From assembly GCA_937883755.1 (NCBI GenBank), contig CAKZYA010000062.1, forward strand, positions 186,001 through 250,000: DNA of 64,000 nt. The letters are read 5' to 3'. The notes under the pieces were generated by a model. The model made no database searches. It had not been told where the DNA came from and worked only from the letters and a program-made list of their open reading frames with translations. The position numbers and the translations under genes are program-made. This document shows positions 48,667 through 55,444 of this stretch, piece after piece (positions within the stretch are counted from its first letter, which is position 1; every line of letters begins with the position of its first letter). This DNA is from an uncultured Flammeovirgaceae bacterium. GTDB lineage: Bacteria > Bacteroidota > Bacteroidia > Cytophagales > Cyclobacteriaceae.

Positions 48667-49074
48667 ATGCCAATCGTACGAAGTAAATCTCAATCACATG
48701 ATTCAATTGAAGGATTCTATGAGGAATTAGCTCAGAGCGATGAAGCTACTTCCAGTCAAATCGGGAAGACTATGCTAAGTTGGATTAAGAGAATTGAAAA
48801 GAAGTTACCCGAAGCGAAGATTTATGCTCTAACTAGCCATATGCATTTGGTATTAATGCCTGGGGAAACATATATAGAAGATTGGGCAGTGAAACTCATT
48901 GGAATGGAAAACCATTATACGGTTCAATACCTAATGCCAAGAAAGGATTCACCTTGGTTGAATGCATATGTGACAGGAGAGTTTACTGATTTTGACGAGG
49001 CTGTAGCAATGTCCGTTCGCGCAATTCAACTTTGCGAATTGTGGCCAATTGAACAACTAAGAATAAAAAATTAA
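48667..49074 (+). CDS. Hypothetical protein in first cassette-like unit
   Basis: A soluble protein of 135 residues without signal peptide. It has an N-terminal helix (SIEGFYEELAQSDEATSSQIGKTMLSWIKRIEKKL), a beta region (AKIYALTSHMHLVLMP) and a C-terminal helix (FDEAVAMSVRAIQLCELW). I recognise no family. The DNA just before the gene, GTTGTACGCAG, is the exact inverse complement of the DNA starting one base after its stop, CTGCGTACAAC. This gives a gene unit closed by matching arms. Codon use is more AT-rich than the desulfurase nearby. Confidence 0.7.
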   Translation: MPIVRSKSQSHDSIEGFYEELAQSDEATSSQIGKTMLSWIKRIEKKLPEAKIYALTSHMHLVLMPGETYIEDWAVKLIGMENHYTVQYLMPRKDSPWLNAYVTGEFTDFDEAVAMSVRAIQLCELWPIEQLRIKN

Positions 49075-49075
49075 A

Positions 49076-49139
49076 CTGCGTACAACAACACCTATACGCA
49101 ATGCCCTTCGGGACACTGCGCATAGCCAAACCGTTGTGA
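49076..49139 (+). repeat. attC-like hairpin site S1
   Basis: The outer arm CTGCGTACAAC matches the start of the preceding unit. The inner stem is CTATACGCA / TGCGCATAG (positions 49092-49100 and 49117-49125) around a GCCCTTCGGGA loop region. The site ends CCAAACCGTTGTG. Nested imperfect arms with unpaired bases are the architecture of integron attC sites, but the end sequence GTTGTGA deviates from the GTTRRRY consensus. Confidence 0.6.
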
Positions 49140-49192
49140 ATAATACCATCAGAGAGCTATTACCCTTTACCAAACCATTAAATGACAACAAC

Positions 49193-49603
49193 ATGAAAAC
49201 TAAAATTGCACTTTCAATCCTGGGCGCCATCGCACTCCTTAGCAGTTGCCAACCAGTTGCGTCATCCGAAACTGCCCAGATAAAAAAGGGCATGATCAAA
49301 GTAGCGATCATGTACCCAAATGAGGATGGGAAAACTTTTGACATGGACTACTATTCCGGGAAGCATATGCCAATGGTCGCTGGTTTATTTGGCGATCCAT
49401 TAAAACGGTATGCCATTGATAAGGGAATGTCTGGTCGGACACCCGATGAACCAACTCCCTATTTAGCCGTCGGATATTTTTACTTTGACAAGCTTTCTGA
49501 CTATGAAAGTGCTTTTGGATCAAATGCCGAAAAAATCCTGAGTGACATTCCTAACTACACCGACATTCAGCCCGTTGTCCAGATTAGTGAAGTAATGTAC
49601 TGA
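49193..49603 (+). CDS. EthD-family lipoprotein
   Basis: A lipoprotein of 136 residues (lipobox LLSSC). The mature domain IKVAIMYPNEDGKTFDMDYYSGKHMPMV is the start of an EthD/REDY ferredoxin-like (dimeric alpha-beta barrel) fold; the family includes proteins needed for ether degradation and many unknowns. An exported, lipid-anchored version is unusual. The start is the ATG with the signal, 57 bp inside the longest frame. The stop lies just before hairpin site S2. Confidence 0.82.
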   Translation: MKTKIALSILGAIALLSSCQPVASSETAQIKKGMIKVAIMYPNEDGKTFDMDYYSGKHMPMVAGLFGDPLKRYAIDKGMSGRTPDEPTPYLAVGYFYFDKLSDYESAFGSNAEKILSDIPNYTDIQPVVQISEVMY

Positions 49604-49605
49604 CC

Positions 49606-49668
49606 ATAACGCCTGGCTATGAGTAGTAGTAACCCGTAGAATGCTATTACTCATAGGTTTTGTTAGCG
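49606..49668 (+). repeat. attC-like hairpin site S2
   Basis: CTATGAGTA and TACTCATAG form a perfect 9-bp inner stem (49617-49625, 49648-49656) that extends with mismatches. The outer sequences are ATAACGCC and TTTTGTTAGCG. The next unit starts with GTTAGC, which is mirrored by GCTAAC after the following gene. Confidence 0.5.
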
Positions 49669-49714
49669 ATAGCTTTTTGCAAATCGGGTTGATGCTTAAT
49701 AATCAAGTTTGTAA

Positions 49715-50371
49715 TTACTTTGCGCTTTTCCCAAACTCAATTGGAAACCCGACAGACAGTCCAATAAAGCTTAAATCAACTGTTCCTATTGTTTGGCCAC
49801 TTGGTAATTCAATATCAGTTTTTGGAATAAAATTGTATTCTAATCCAATGATTAACTTATTGAATTCAATCCCTCCCCTTACCAAAAGCCCTACTTGATT
49901 ATTGACGCTTCCTTTAATTTCTTCTTTGGAAAAATCCGCTTTATCTAGTTGAGTAACTTCTACGTAGGTCCCCAATAAATAGTATCCTACGCCTAAACCT
50001 AAATAAGGACGAAAAAAATATTTATTCAAAAGAATGTTTTCATTCAAGTAATAGTCAAAAGTAGGTACAAACGAAATAACCCCATTACCTGATTTTTCAT
50101 TGACGGTATATTCGAAACCAGTATTATTTCCAATGGTCTGAGTATTAATTGTACTGATACTGTTTGATCCGGAATATCCAATAATTCCAAGTCTCAATCC
50201 GACGACGGTATTCTGTGTAGATCTCACTTTAGGCTCTACATTGAGGAATAGCCCTGGTTTTCCGAGATCAAAACCAGTTTCTATTTTCAGTTTCATACTG
50301 CTCTGTGCTTGAGCACTTACATCGAGCAACCAGAATAACAATGTTATAAGTATTACTATCTTCCTAAGCAC
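49715..50371 (-). CDS. Outer-membrane beta-barrel protein
   Basis: An exported protein of 218 residues (signal RKIVILITLLFWLLDVSAQAQ) with about eight alternating hydrophobic strands: GLFLNVEPKV, VVGLRLGIIGYSG, FRPYLGLGVGYYLLG, GLLVRGGIEFNKLIIGLEYNF and SFIGLSVGFPIEFG. It looks like a small OmpA/OmpW-sized barrel. It is the only minus-strand gene in the 48.5-55.4 kb region. It is framed by GTTAGC and GCTAAC. Function unknown. Confidence 0.75.
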   Translation of the reverse strand: MLRKIVILITLLFWLLDVSAQAQSSMKLKIETGFDLGKPGLFLNVEPKVRSTQNTVVGLRLGIIGYSGSNSISTINTQTIGNNTGFEYTVNEKSGNGVISFVPTFDYYLNENILLNKYFFRPYLGLGVGYYLLGTYVEVTQLDKADFSKEEIKGSVNNQVGLLVRGGIEFNKLIIGLEYNFIPKTDIELPSGQTIGTVDLSFIGLSVGFPIEFGKSAK

Positions 50372-50470
50372 AGCATTTTTGTTACAGAACGATTTAAGTT
50401 AGAACATCTTATAAACGTTTATTCTCTTCTTGTTGGAAGTTGATTTTAGGTTTGCTTTTTTATAATTGTT

Positions 50471-50568
50471 GCTAACGAAGTTATGGCCTGACTCATGGAG
50501 AGATAGTTGCTGAAGACGATAGGTTCATTTTTCGTATACAGACCTACTTTGTTTAATCGCTGAGTCAG
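50471..50568 (+). repeat. attC-like site S3 (weak)
   Basis: It begins GCTAACGAAG, which mirrors GTTAGC at the start of the unit. A larger stem CTGACTCA / TGAGTCAG (50488-50495, 50561-50568) encloses about 65 bp. Upstream at 50447-50454 is TAGGTTTG, followed by GTTG after 15 bp, resembling the ends of the two leader-like repeats. The match is weaker than at other sites. Confidence 0.35.
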
Positions 50569-50634
50569 CAATTGCTTGGCCTAGTTACAATCCAATTCTT
50601 TTGCCTATCTTTCTCCGAACATTTTTACTACACT

Positions 50635-51930
50635 ATGAATCTACGCAACCTATGCTTCATTCTACTCATTTCTTGGAGCAGCTCATTTACCTTTGGTCAG
50701 TCTACTGAGAATGCATTCATCTACGGCGACCTTCTACCTGATGCTCCCGAACTAGCTGCCCGAGGAGATTTTTCGGTAGGAGTACAGACTGTTGACTTAC
50801 TCCATAAAGACCAAATTGATATTCTCAACTACAATCCGGAGCAAGATTCTCTGTATGACCGAGAGTTAAAAGTAGAGGTATGGTATCCGGCGCAGCTTGC
50901 AGAGGAACAGGAAGAGTTAGTGGTCTACGATGAGGTGATGGGCAACGCTAATTCGCCCGACCGTCCGATTATTCCCTTTACCTTCCTGGGGCGAGCAGCA
51001 CGGGATGCTGAGCCAGTGCAAGCAGACGCTCCCTACCCTTTGGTTATCGTATCCCACGGTTACACGGGTTCGCGCCTCTTATTTACTTACTTAACTGAGA
51101 ATCTGGCTTCTAAGGGTTACGTAGTAGTATCTATTGATCATACCGAATCTACTTTTCGGGATGCCAACAAATTTACCAGCACGCTGCTGAATCGTTCCTT
51201 AGACGTTCTCTTCGTACTCAACGAAGTAGCCCGACTTAGTGAAGGCAACGAATCTTTCTTATCGGGATTAGCTGATGCTAACAACACTGCTTTGATTGGG
51301 TATTCTATGGGTGGTTACGGCGTAATTAACGTGGCTGGCGCAGGTTACAGTCCCGGAGCCGGAGAGTTTTTTCGAACCAATTCGGGAGGAAGCCGAGCGT
51401 TAGAGCAGCGACTAGCCGGGACTCCTGAGTTTGAGGCTTCTATTGATCCTAGAGTAAAAGCCGTGGTGGCTATGGCGCCCTGGGGCATGGAGCGGGGTGT
51501 CTGGAACAACGAAGGGTTAGCTGGTATTAAGGTGCCTTCCCTATTCATTGCTGGTAGCGAAGACGATATCTCTGGTTACGAGCAAGGGATCAAAGCCATT
51601 TACGAAGGAGCGGTAAATTCTGACCGCTATTTGCTCACCTACCTTCGTGCTCGGCATAATATTGCGCCTAACCCTCCACCACCCGAAGCGTTACAACCCG
51701 GTCTTCATTTGGATGAATATCTACGCTACGCCGATTCGGTGTGGGATCAGCGTCGGATCAATAATGTTAACCAGCACTTTATCACCGCATTTTTAGAAAT
51801 TCACTTACGGAACAGGGGCGACTATCGTGCTTATCTGGATGGAGATGAAAACGCTGACGAAGCAGGTTGGAAAGGCTTCAAGCCCCGAACCTGGGTTGGT
51901 CTGGAGCTAAGTCACGATCTACCTCAGTAA
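50635..51930 (+). CDS. Exported alpha/beta hydrolase (PAF-acetylhydrolase-like)
   Basis: An exported protein of 431 residues (signal NLRNLCFILLISWSSSFTFG). The oxyanion/His region is LVIVSHGYTGSRLLFTYL, the nucleophile elbow is LIGYSMGGYG, the Asp region follows PSLFIAGSEDDISGYEQG, and the catalytic His is probably in LRARHNIAPNP. This order matches dienelactone/platelet-activating-factor acetylhydrolase-like hydrolases, acting on esters outside the inner membrane. It is followed by hairpin site S4. Confidence 0.85.
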   Translation: MNLRNLCFILLISWSSSFTFGQSTENAFIYGDLLPDAPELAARGDFSVGVQTVDLLHKDQIDILNYNPEQDSLYDRELKVEVWYPAQLAEEQEELVVYDEVMGNANSPDRPIIPFTFLGRAARDAEPVQADAPYPLVIVSHGYTGSRLLFTYLTENLASKGYVVVSIDHTESTFRDANKFTSTLLNRSLDVLFVLNEVARLSEGNESFLSGLADANNTALIGYSMGGYGVINVAGAGYSPGAGEFFRTNSGGSRALEQRLAGTPEFEASIDPRVKAVVAMAPWGMERGVWNNEGLAGIKVPSLFIAGSEDDISGYEQGIKAIYEGAVNSDRYLLTYLRARHNIAPNPPPPEALQPGLHLDEYLRYADSVWDQRRINNVNQHFITAFLEIHLRNRGDYRAYLDGDENADEAGWKGFKPRTWVGLELSHDLPQ

Positions 51931-51951
51931 TATCGATTAGGCAATGAACTA

Positions 51952-52021
51952 CTAACGAATACCTGAAAGTAAGCGAGCGGCCCATAGTAAGCTTTAATGG
52001 CCGCCAGGCTACAGCGTTAAA
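51952..52021 (+). repeat. attC-like hairpin site S4
   Basis: Three nested arms are visible: TAACG (51953) with CGTTA (52015), CCTG (51962) with CAGG (52005), and GCGGCC (51977) with GGCCGC (51999), with unpaired bases between them. The site ends AGCGTTAAAT, in which GTTAAAT fits the integron consensus GTTRRRY. This is the most attC-like of the sites. Confidence 0.6.
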
Positions 52022-52067
52022 TCGTCAATAGTCGCTCAAATAGGTCAAAAGTTTGTATATCAACTTG

Positions 52068-52169
52068 ATAAGCAGTTATGTGAATTTGCTGAAAAAGGTG
52101 TAGTTATACTGCACCTTTTATATTGTGTACCTATACAAAATGAATTAGGTTTGTTTATACAACCGTTGT
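52068..52169 (+). repeat. Leader-like repeat B with promoter
   Basis: Homologue of leader-like repeat A, same length and ungapped alignment. It contains TTG (52123-52125), a 20-bp spacer, then TAGGTTTG (52146-52153), a good Bacteroidota promoter. A perfect 8-bp hairpin AAAAGGTG / CACCTTTT (52093-52100, 52112-52119) lies upstream of the promoter. It ends ACCGTTGT, where the next gene unit begins. Confidence 0.75.
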
Positions 52170-52183
52170 GCCCAATTAGAAAA

Positions 52184-52834
52184 ATGACAGAATCGAAAGT
52201 CAAATACACGGAAAAAGAAATTCTTGAAATATTCAAGGAACAACATCGACTTTGTAGTCCACTTGACCCAGAAGCTGACCCTTGGGCCGAAATTACGGCT
52301 GAAATGACAGTTAGTGAATGGAGATGGGCTAACGACTTACTCGGTTGGAAAAAGTTAAGTGAATTTTTAAATCAAGAATTTCGAGTTCAGATAAGTCAAC
52401 GCGAATGGCAGAATGTTTTAGAACCTGCTCGGACAAGGAAACTGATTGAAGTTTGCCGACTTCTATCAAATTATGCTGAAAAAGATTTTTACGAACCAAA
52501 GGCTCTGTTTGGCGAACCGTGCTTAAAAGCAGGAGTATTCTTAACAATCAAAAAGAATCTAAAAGACAAAGGAGTAAATGTATCTGAACTGCTACCATCT
52601 TCTTCATTGACAGCCTATATGGACAAGTATTTCTCACCAGTGTTAGAAGAAATCACACTAACAGGAACGAAACCAATTGACAAAATTGAGACTCGGAGAA
52701 AGAAAAAAGGATTTTGGAATGTCATAAACATTTTCGACCCTGACCGATATGAAACCTTGACGGGAGAAATAAAGACATTCCGTGATTTGACGGAGAAAAT
52801 AATTGAAGAAAATAATAAAAACTGGGCACAATAA
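52184..52834 (+). CDS. Hypothetical protein in cassette-like unit
   Basis: A soluble, charged protein of 216 residues: VKYTEKEILEIFKEQHRLC, then DPWAEITAEMTVSEWRWANDLLGWKKLSEFLNQEF, and a Lys/Glu-rich C-terminal half. No family is recognised. Codon use (AAA, GAA, ACA rich) is clearly more AT-rich than surrounding chromosomal genes, suggesting foreign origin. The sequence before it, TTGTGCCCA, is the exact inverse complement of TGGGCACAA at its end, and the stop codon lies inside that closing arm. A longer frame would start in the leader. Confidence 0.72.
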   Translation: MTESKVKYTEKEILEIFKEQHRLCSPLDPEADPWAEITAEMTVSEWRWANDLLGWKKLSEFLNQEFRVQISQREWQNVLEPARTRKLIEVCRLLSNYAEKDFYEPKALFGEPCLKAGVFLTIKKNLKDKGVNVSELLPSSSLTAYMDKYFSPVLEEITLTGTKPIDKIETRRKKKGFWNVINIFDPDRYETLTGEIKTFRDLTEKIIEENNKNWAQ

Positions 52835-52888
52835 CGGCTATAGTGCATGCCCTCCGGAACACGCACCATAGCCAAACCGCTGTGTGCC
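52823..52888 (+). repeat. attC-like hairpin site S5
   Basis: Outer arm TGGGCACAA pairs with the unit's own start (TTGTGCCCA). The inner stem is GGCTATAGTGC / GCACCATAGCC (52836-52846, 52863-52873). The site ends CCAAACCGCTGTGTGCC. It is clearly related to site S1: GCCAAACCG is shared at the same place. Confidence 0.65.
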
Positions 52889-53383
52889 ATTAGAAGACAA
52901 AACTATATTCTGTTGAAAGAAATAACATTGAGAAAAGGGCAGATACTGCAGCGAAGTGGTGAATTAAATACCAAGGTTTACCATGTGAAATCTGGTTTGC
53001 TACGAAGCTATTCGATCGACAAAAATGGCAAAGAGAACATATTTATGTTTGCACCCGAAGGTTGGGTAATTGCCGATACCTGCGAACCTAAATCAGAGGC
53101 AGTTTTATTTATAGATGCGCTTGAAGATTCAAACGTGATTGTTTTACCAAAAGATCTTGAAAGAGAAAAACAACATGTAGGTGCGTTAACAAAAAGATTA
53201 AATGCACTACAAAAACGAGTTTTAATGCTAATCAGTACCAATGCTATTGAGCGATATGAACACTTTATTCAAGCCTATCCTAATATAGCCCATCGTGTTC
53301 CTCAACGTATGATTGCCTCCTATATTGGTGTTAACCCGGAAACCTTAAGTGCTGCTAAATCAAAACGCTTAAAAAAGGAGTAA
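52847..53383 (+). CDS. Crp/Fnr-type regulator, N-terminally short
   Basis: Regulator of 178 residues at most. The cyclic-nucleotide-binding fold is visible (LRKGQILQRSGELNTKVYHVKSGLLRSYSID, KENIFMFAPEGWVI, IDALEDSNVIVLP). A short C-terminal helix-turn-helix RVPQRMIASYIGVNPETLSAAKSKR follows. Typical members have about 25-30 more residues before the first strand. The first ATG lies inside hairpin S5 and gives an improbable N-terminus; the nearest alternative is TTG at 52913. The gene appears to be cut at its 5' end by the site. It precedes a membrane-protein gene it may control. Confidence 0.75.
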   Translation: MPSGTRTIAKPLCAIRRQNYILLKEITLRKGQILQRSGELNTKVYHVKSGLLRSYSIDKNGKENIFMFAPEGWVIADTCEPKSEAVLFIDALEDSNVIVLPKDLEREKQHVGALTKRLNALQKRVLMLISTNAIERYEHFIQAYPNIAHRVPQRMIASYIGVNPETLSAAKSKRLKKE

Positions 53384-53475
53384 CTCTTTCATTTCTTATG
53401 AAATCATAATGCATGGCTTTTATGAGCCTACGAACTTTGTGATAAATACTAAGCACAACAAAATCACAGAGCATT

Positions 53476-53934
53476 ATGAAAAATTATGGCATCTTTTTAA
53501 AGATATCGGCTGTCTTATGGTTTATCTGGGGTGCAGTGCACATGTTTGCCGGAATCATGACGGATAACTTCATCCTAAGTGGAGATATAGCAGGAGCCGT
53601 TAGTGGCATAGCCGATGCAGTCGATCCAGCTACGCTTCAAGCAAATTACCCAGATGCTGCCGGAGCAATAATTGGCCAACACGGATTTAATCTCCTTTGG
53701 ATTGGAATCACTACCCTGATCTGTTCTTTTTTTGTATGGAAAGGAAATAAGAATGCCATTTTCCTTGCAGCGATTACTGGCGGCCTAGCTGATTTGGGTT
53801 ACTTTCTTTTTATAGACTTAGGCGGGTATTCCAACTTCATGCCGGGTACTGTCATGACTATTGTTTCTTCTGCCGCTATTATTTTGAGTTTTACCGCTTA
53901 TTTCCAGACTAAAAATCAGGTAGCTATTGCTTAA
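53476..53934 (+). CDS. Four-helix membrane protein
   Basis: A 152-residue membrane protein with four hydrophobic segments (FLKISAVLWFIWGAVHMFAGIM, GFNLLWIGITTLICSFFVW, AIFLAAITGGLADLGYFLFI, MTIVSSAAIILSFTAYF). WGAVHMFAG and GQHGFNLLW carry His residues that could lie in the membrane. No family is recognised. The gene is 92 bp downstream of the Crp/Fnr gene and overlaps the next gene's start by 8 bp. Confidence 0.75.
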   Translation: MKNYGIFLKISAVLWFIWGAVHMFAGIMTDNFILSGDIAGAVSGIADAVDPATLQANYPDAAGAIIGQHGFNLLWIGITTLICSFFVWKGNKNAIFLAAITGGLADLGYFLFIDLGGYSNFMPGTVMTIVSSAAIILSFTAYFQTKNQVAIA

Positions 53935-55330
53935 TGGCAAACTGGTGCGGGTAAGCCTATTCGCCTTATTCTGTTTGATAGCAAACATCGGGTTTACTCA
54001 GGAAGAGAAAATCGCAGGTATTAATTTGCTAAGAGCAGAAGAGTCTTACTTATATCTAGATTCGTTGGAGAAAAAAACAATATTTCTTCAACCTCTTAAA
54101 TTAGTTGCCATCAATAGGAACCACGCTTTTTTCTTATCCTTAGGGGGTGAATATCGCGCAAGAATTGAACATACTACAAATGAAAATTATACTACGAAGA
54201 ACCTAACGTATTATTCTCAAAGAGTCAATTTACACGCATCTTTACAATTAGGCTCCAACTTTCGCCTTTTCGGAGAACTATACAGCGGTTACGTAACAGG
54301 GAATGAAAACATTTTTCTTGAATCTGATGAAATAGATGTGCATCAAGGGTTCCTGGAATGGAAGCCAATAAATTCTTCCAATTTACAGACAACCGTAAGA
54401 TTTGGAAGACAAGAAATTGGATATGGAGCCTCTCGGATAGTGGGCATAAGAGAAGGGCCCAATATGAGGAGATCTTTTGATATGGCTCGGGTTATGATCC
54501 GAAAAAATAACTCATCTGTCGACCTGCTGTATGGAAAAGAAGTTGATATTTCCCCATTCAGCTTTGATAATAAATCCAATATTTTTGAAAATGACGCATC
54601 AAATCCTAGTTTTTGGGGAGCATACTACAGACGACCATTTCTAAAAGATATTGGTAAACTAGATATCTACTATTTTGGCTTTCACGCTAATCGCTCTCGC
54701 TTCAATGATGTCTCAGGCACGGAAACAAGACATTCAGTGGGGATTAGATCATTTAGCGTTAAAGGTCGCTTATCCTATAATACCGAAATAATTATGCAGT
54801 GGGGTGAGCTTGGTAACAGTGATATTTTTGCCTATAACCTAGAAACTGACTGGAAGTATGCACTTATTGAAAACAGCTGGAAACCTCAACTAGGTATTAA
54901 AGCTGATTTGTCCAGCGGAGATAAACGAACTGGAGATGGCCGAGTAGGCACCTTTAATCCGATATTCGTCAATCCTGCCATTTACAGTCTAGCGGCGGTA
55001 AACACCCCGGCAAATATCACGAGCCTACATCCTAACTTCTCAGTTTATCCCATCGAAGGTTTAACAGTATATGTAGACTACGCATTCTTTTACAGAACTG
55101 AATCAAATGATGGACTTTACGCCCCTCCCCGTTTTTTAGCTCGTGAAGCAAATGGCCTCAGTACAAAACATATAGGAGACGTATTTGGATTACAGATATC
55201 TTACGAAATCAATCGCAATATTTTTTTTGATCTACGGAGCTCTTATTTCGTTGCAGGTCAATTTATTAAAGCATCCGGTGATTCAGAAAATACTTTTTAC
55301 ATAGCCCCAACTATGAGCTTTAAGTTTTAG
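53927..55330 (+). CDS. Alginate-export/porin-like outer-membrane protein
   Basis: An exported protein of about 467 residues (signal RVSLFALFCLIANIGFTQ). The strand pattern LSLGGEYRARIEHTT, LQLGSNFRLFGELYSG, TVRFGRQEIGYGASRIVG, DLLYGKEVD, YRRPFLKDIGKLDIYYFGFH and WKPQLGIKADLSSGD is that of the Alginate_exp family of outer-membrane barrels. It ends in a terminal Phe strand (APTMSFKF), as expected of an outer-membrane protein. The start is TTG, or GTG six codons later. It overlaps the membrane-protein gene, so the two are coupled. Confidence 0.8.
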   Translation: MLNGKLVRVSLFALFCLIANIGFTQEEKIAGINLLRAEESYLYLDSLEKKTIFLQPLKLVAINRNHAFFLSLGGEYRARIEHTTNENYTTKNLTYYSQRVNLHASLQLGSNFRLFGELYSGYVTGNENIFLESDEIDVHQGFLEWKPINSSNLQTTVRFGRQEIGYGASRIVGIREGPNMRRSFDMARVMIRKNNSSVDLLYGKEVDISPFSFDNKSNIFENDASNPSFWGAYYRRPFLKDIGKLDIYYFGFHANRSRFNDVSGTETRHSVGIRSFSVKGRLSYNTEIIMQWGELGNSDIFAYNLETDWKYALIENSWKPQLGIKADLSSGDKRTGDGRVGTFNPIFVNPAIYSLAAVNTPANITSLHPNFSVYPIEGLTVYVDYAFFYRTESNDGLYAPPRFLAREANGLSTKHIGDVFGLQISYEINRNIFFDLRSSYFVAGQFIKASGDSENTFYIAPTMSFKF

Positions 55331-55357
55331 ATTTACCTTGTAAGTTTCTTAATTTAA

Positions 55358-55421
55358 AACGGCATACAAAAAAGTTATAGTGCATACCCTGCCGGATACG
55401 CACTATACCCAAGCCGTTGGT
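55358..55421 (+). repeat. attC-like hairpin site S6
   Basis: Outer arms AACGGC / GCCGTT (55358-55363, 55413-55418) and inner stem TATAGTGC / GCACTATA (55376-55383, 55400-55407). GGCATACA at its start nearly mirrors TGTGTGCC at the start of the three-gene unit before it (one mismatch). It ends CCGTTGGTAAAA. Confidence 0.65.
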
Positions 55422-55444
55422 AAAACATCAGAACCCACAAAACC

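Noticed and set aside
48527-55421. CRISPR array interpretation of the repeated elements
   Set aside because: Repeats are long, imperfect, irregularly spaced and separated by whole genes. There are no spacers and no cas genes.
48527-55421. Complete integron with integrase
   Set aside because: No tyrosine recombinase is encoded anywhere in the window, so only a cassette-like cluster can be claimed.
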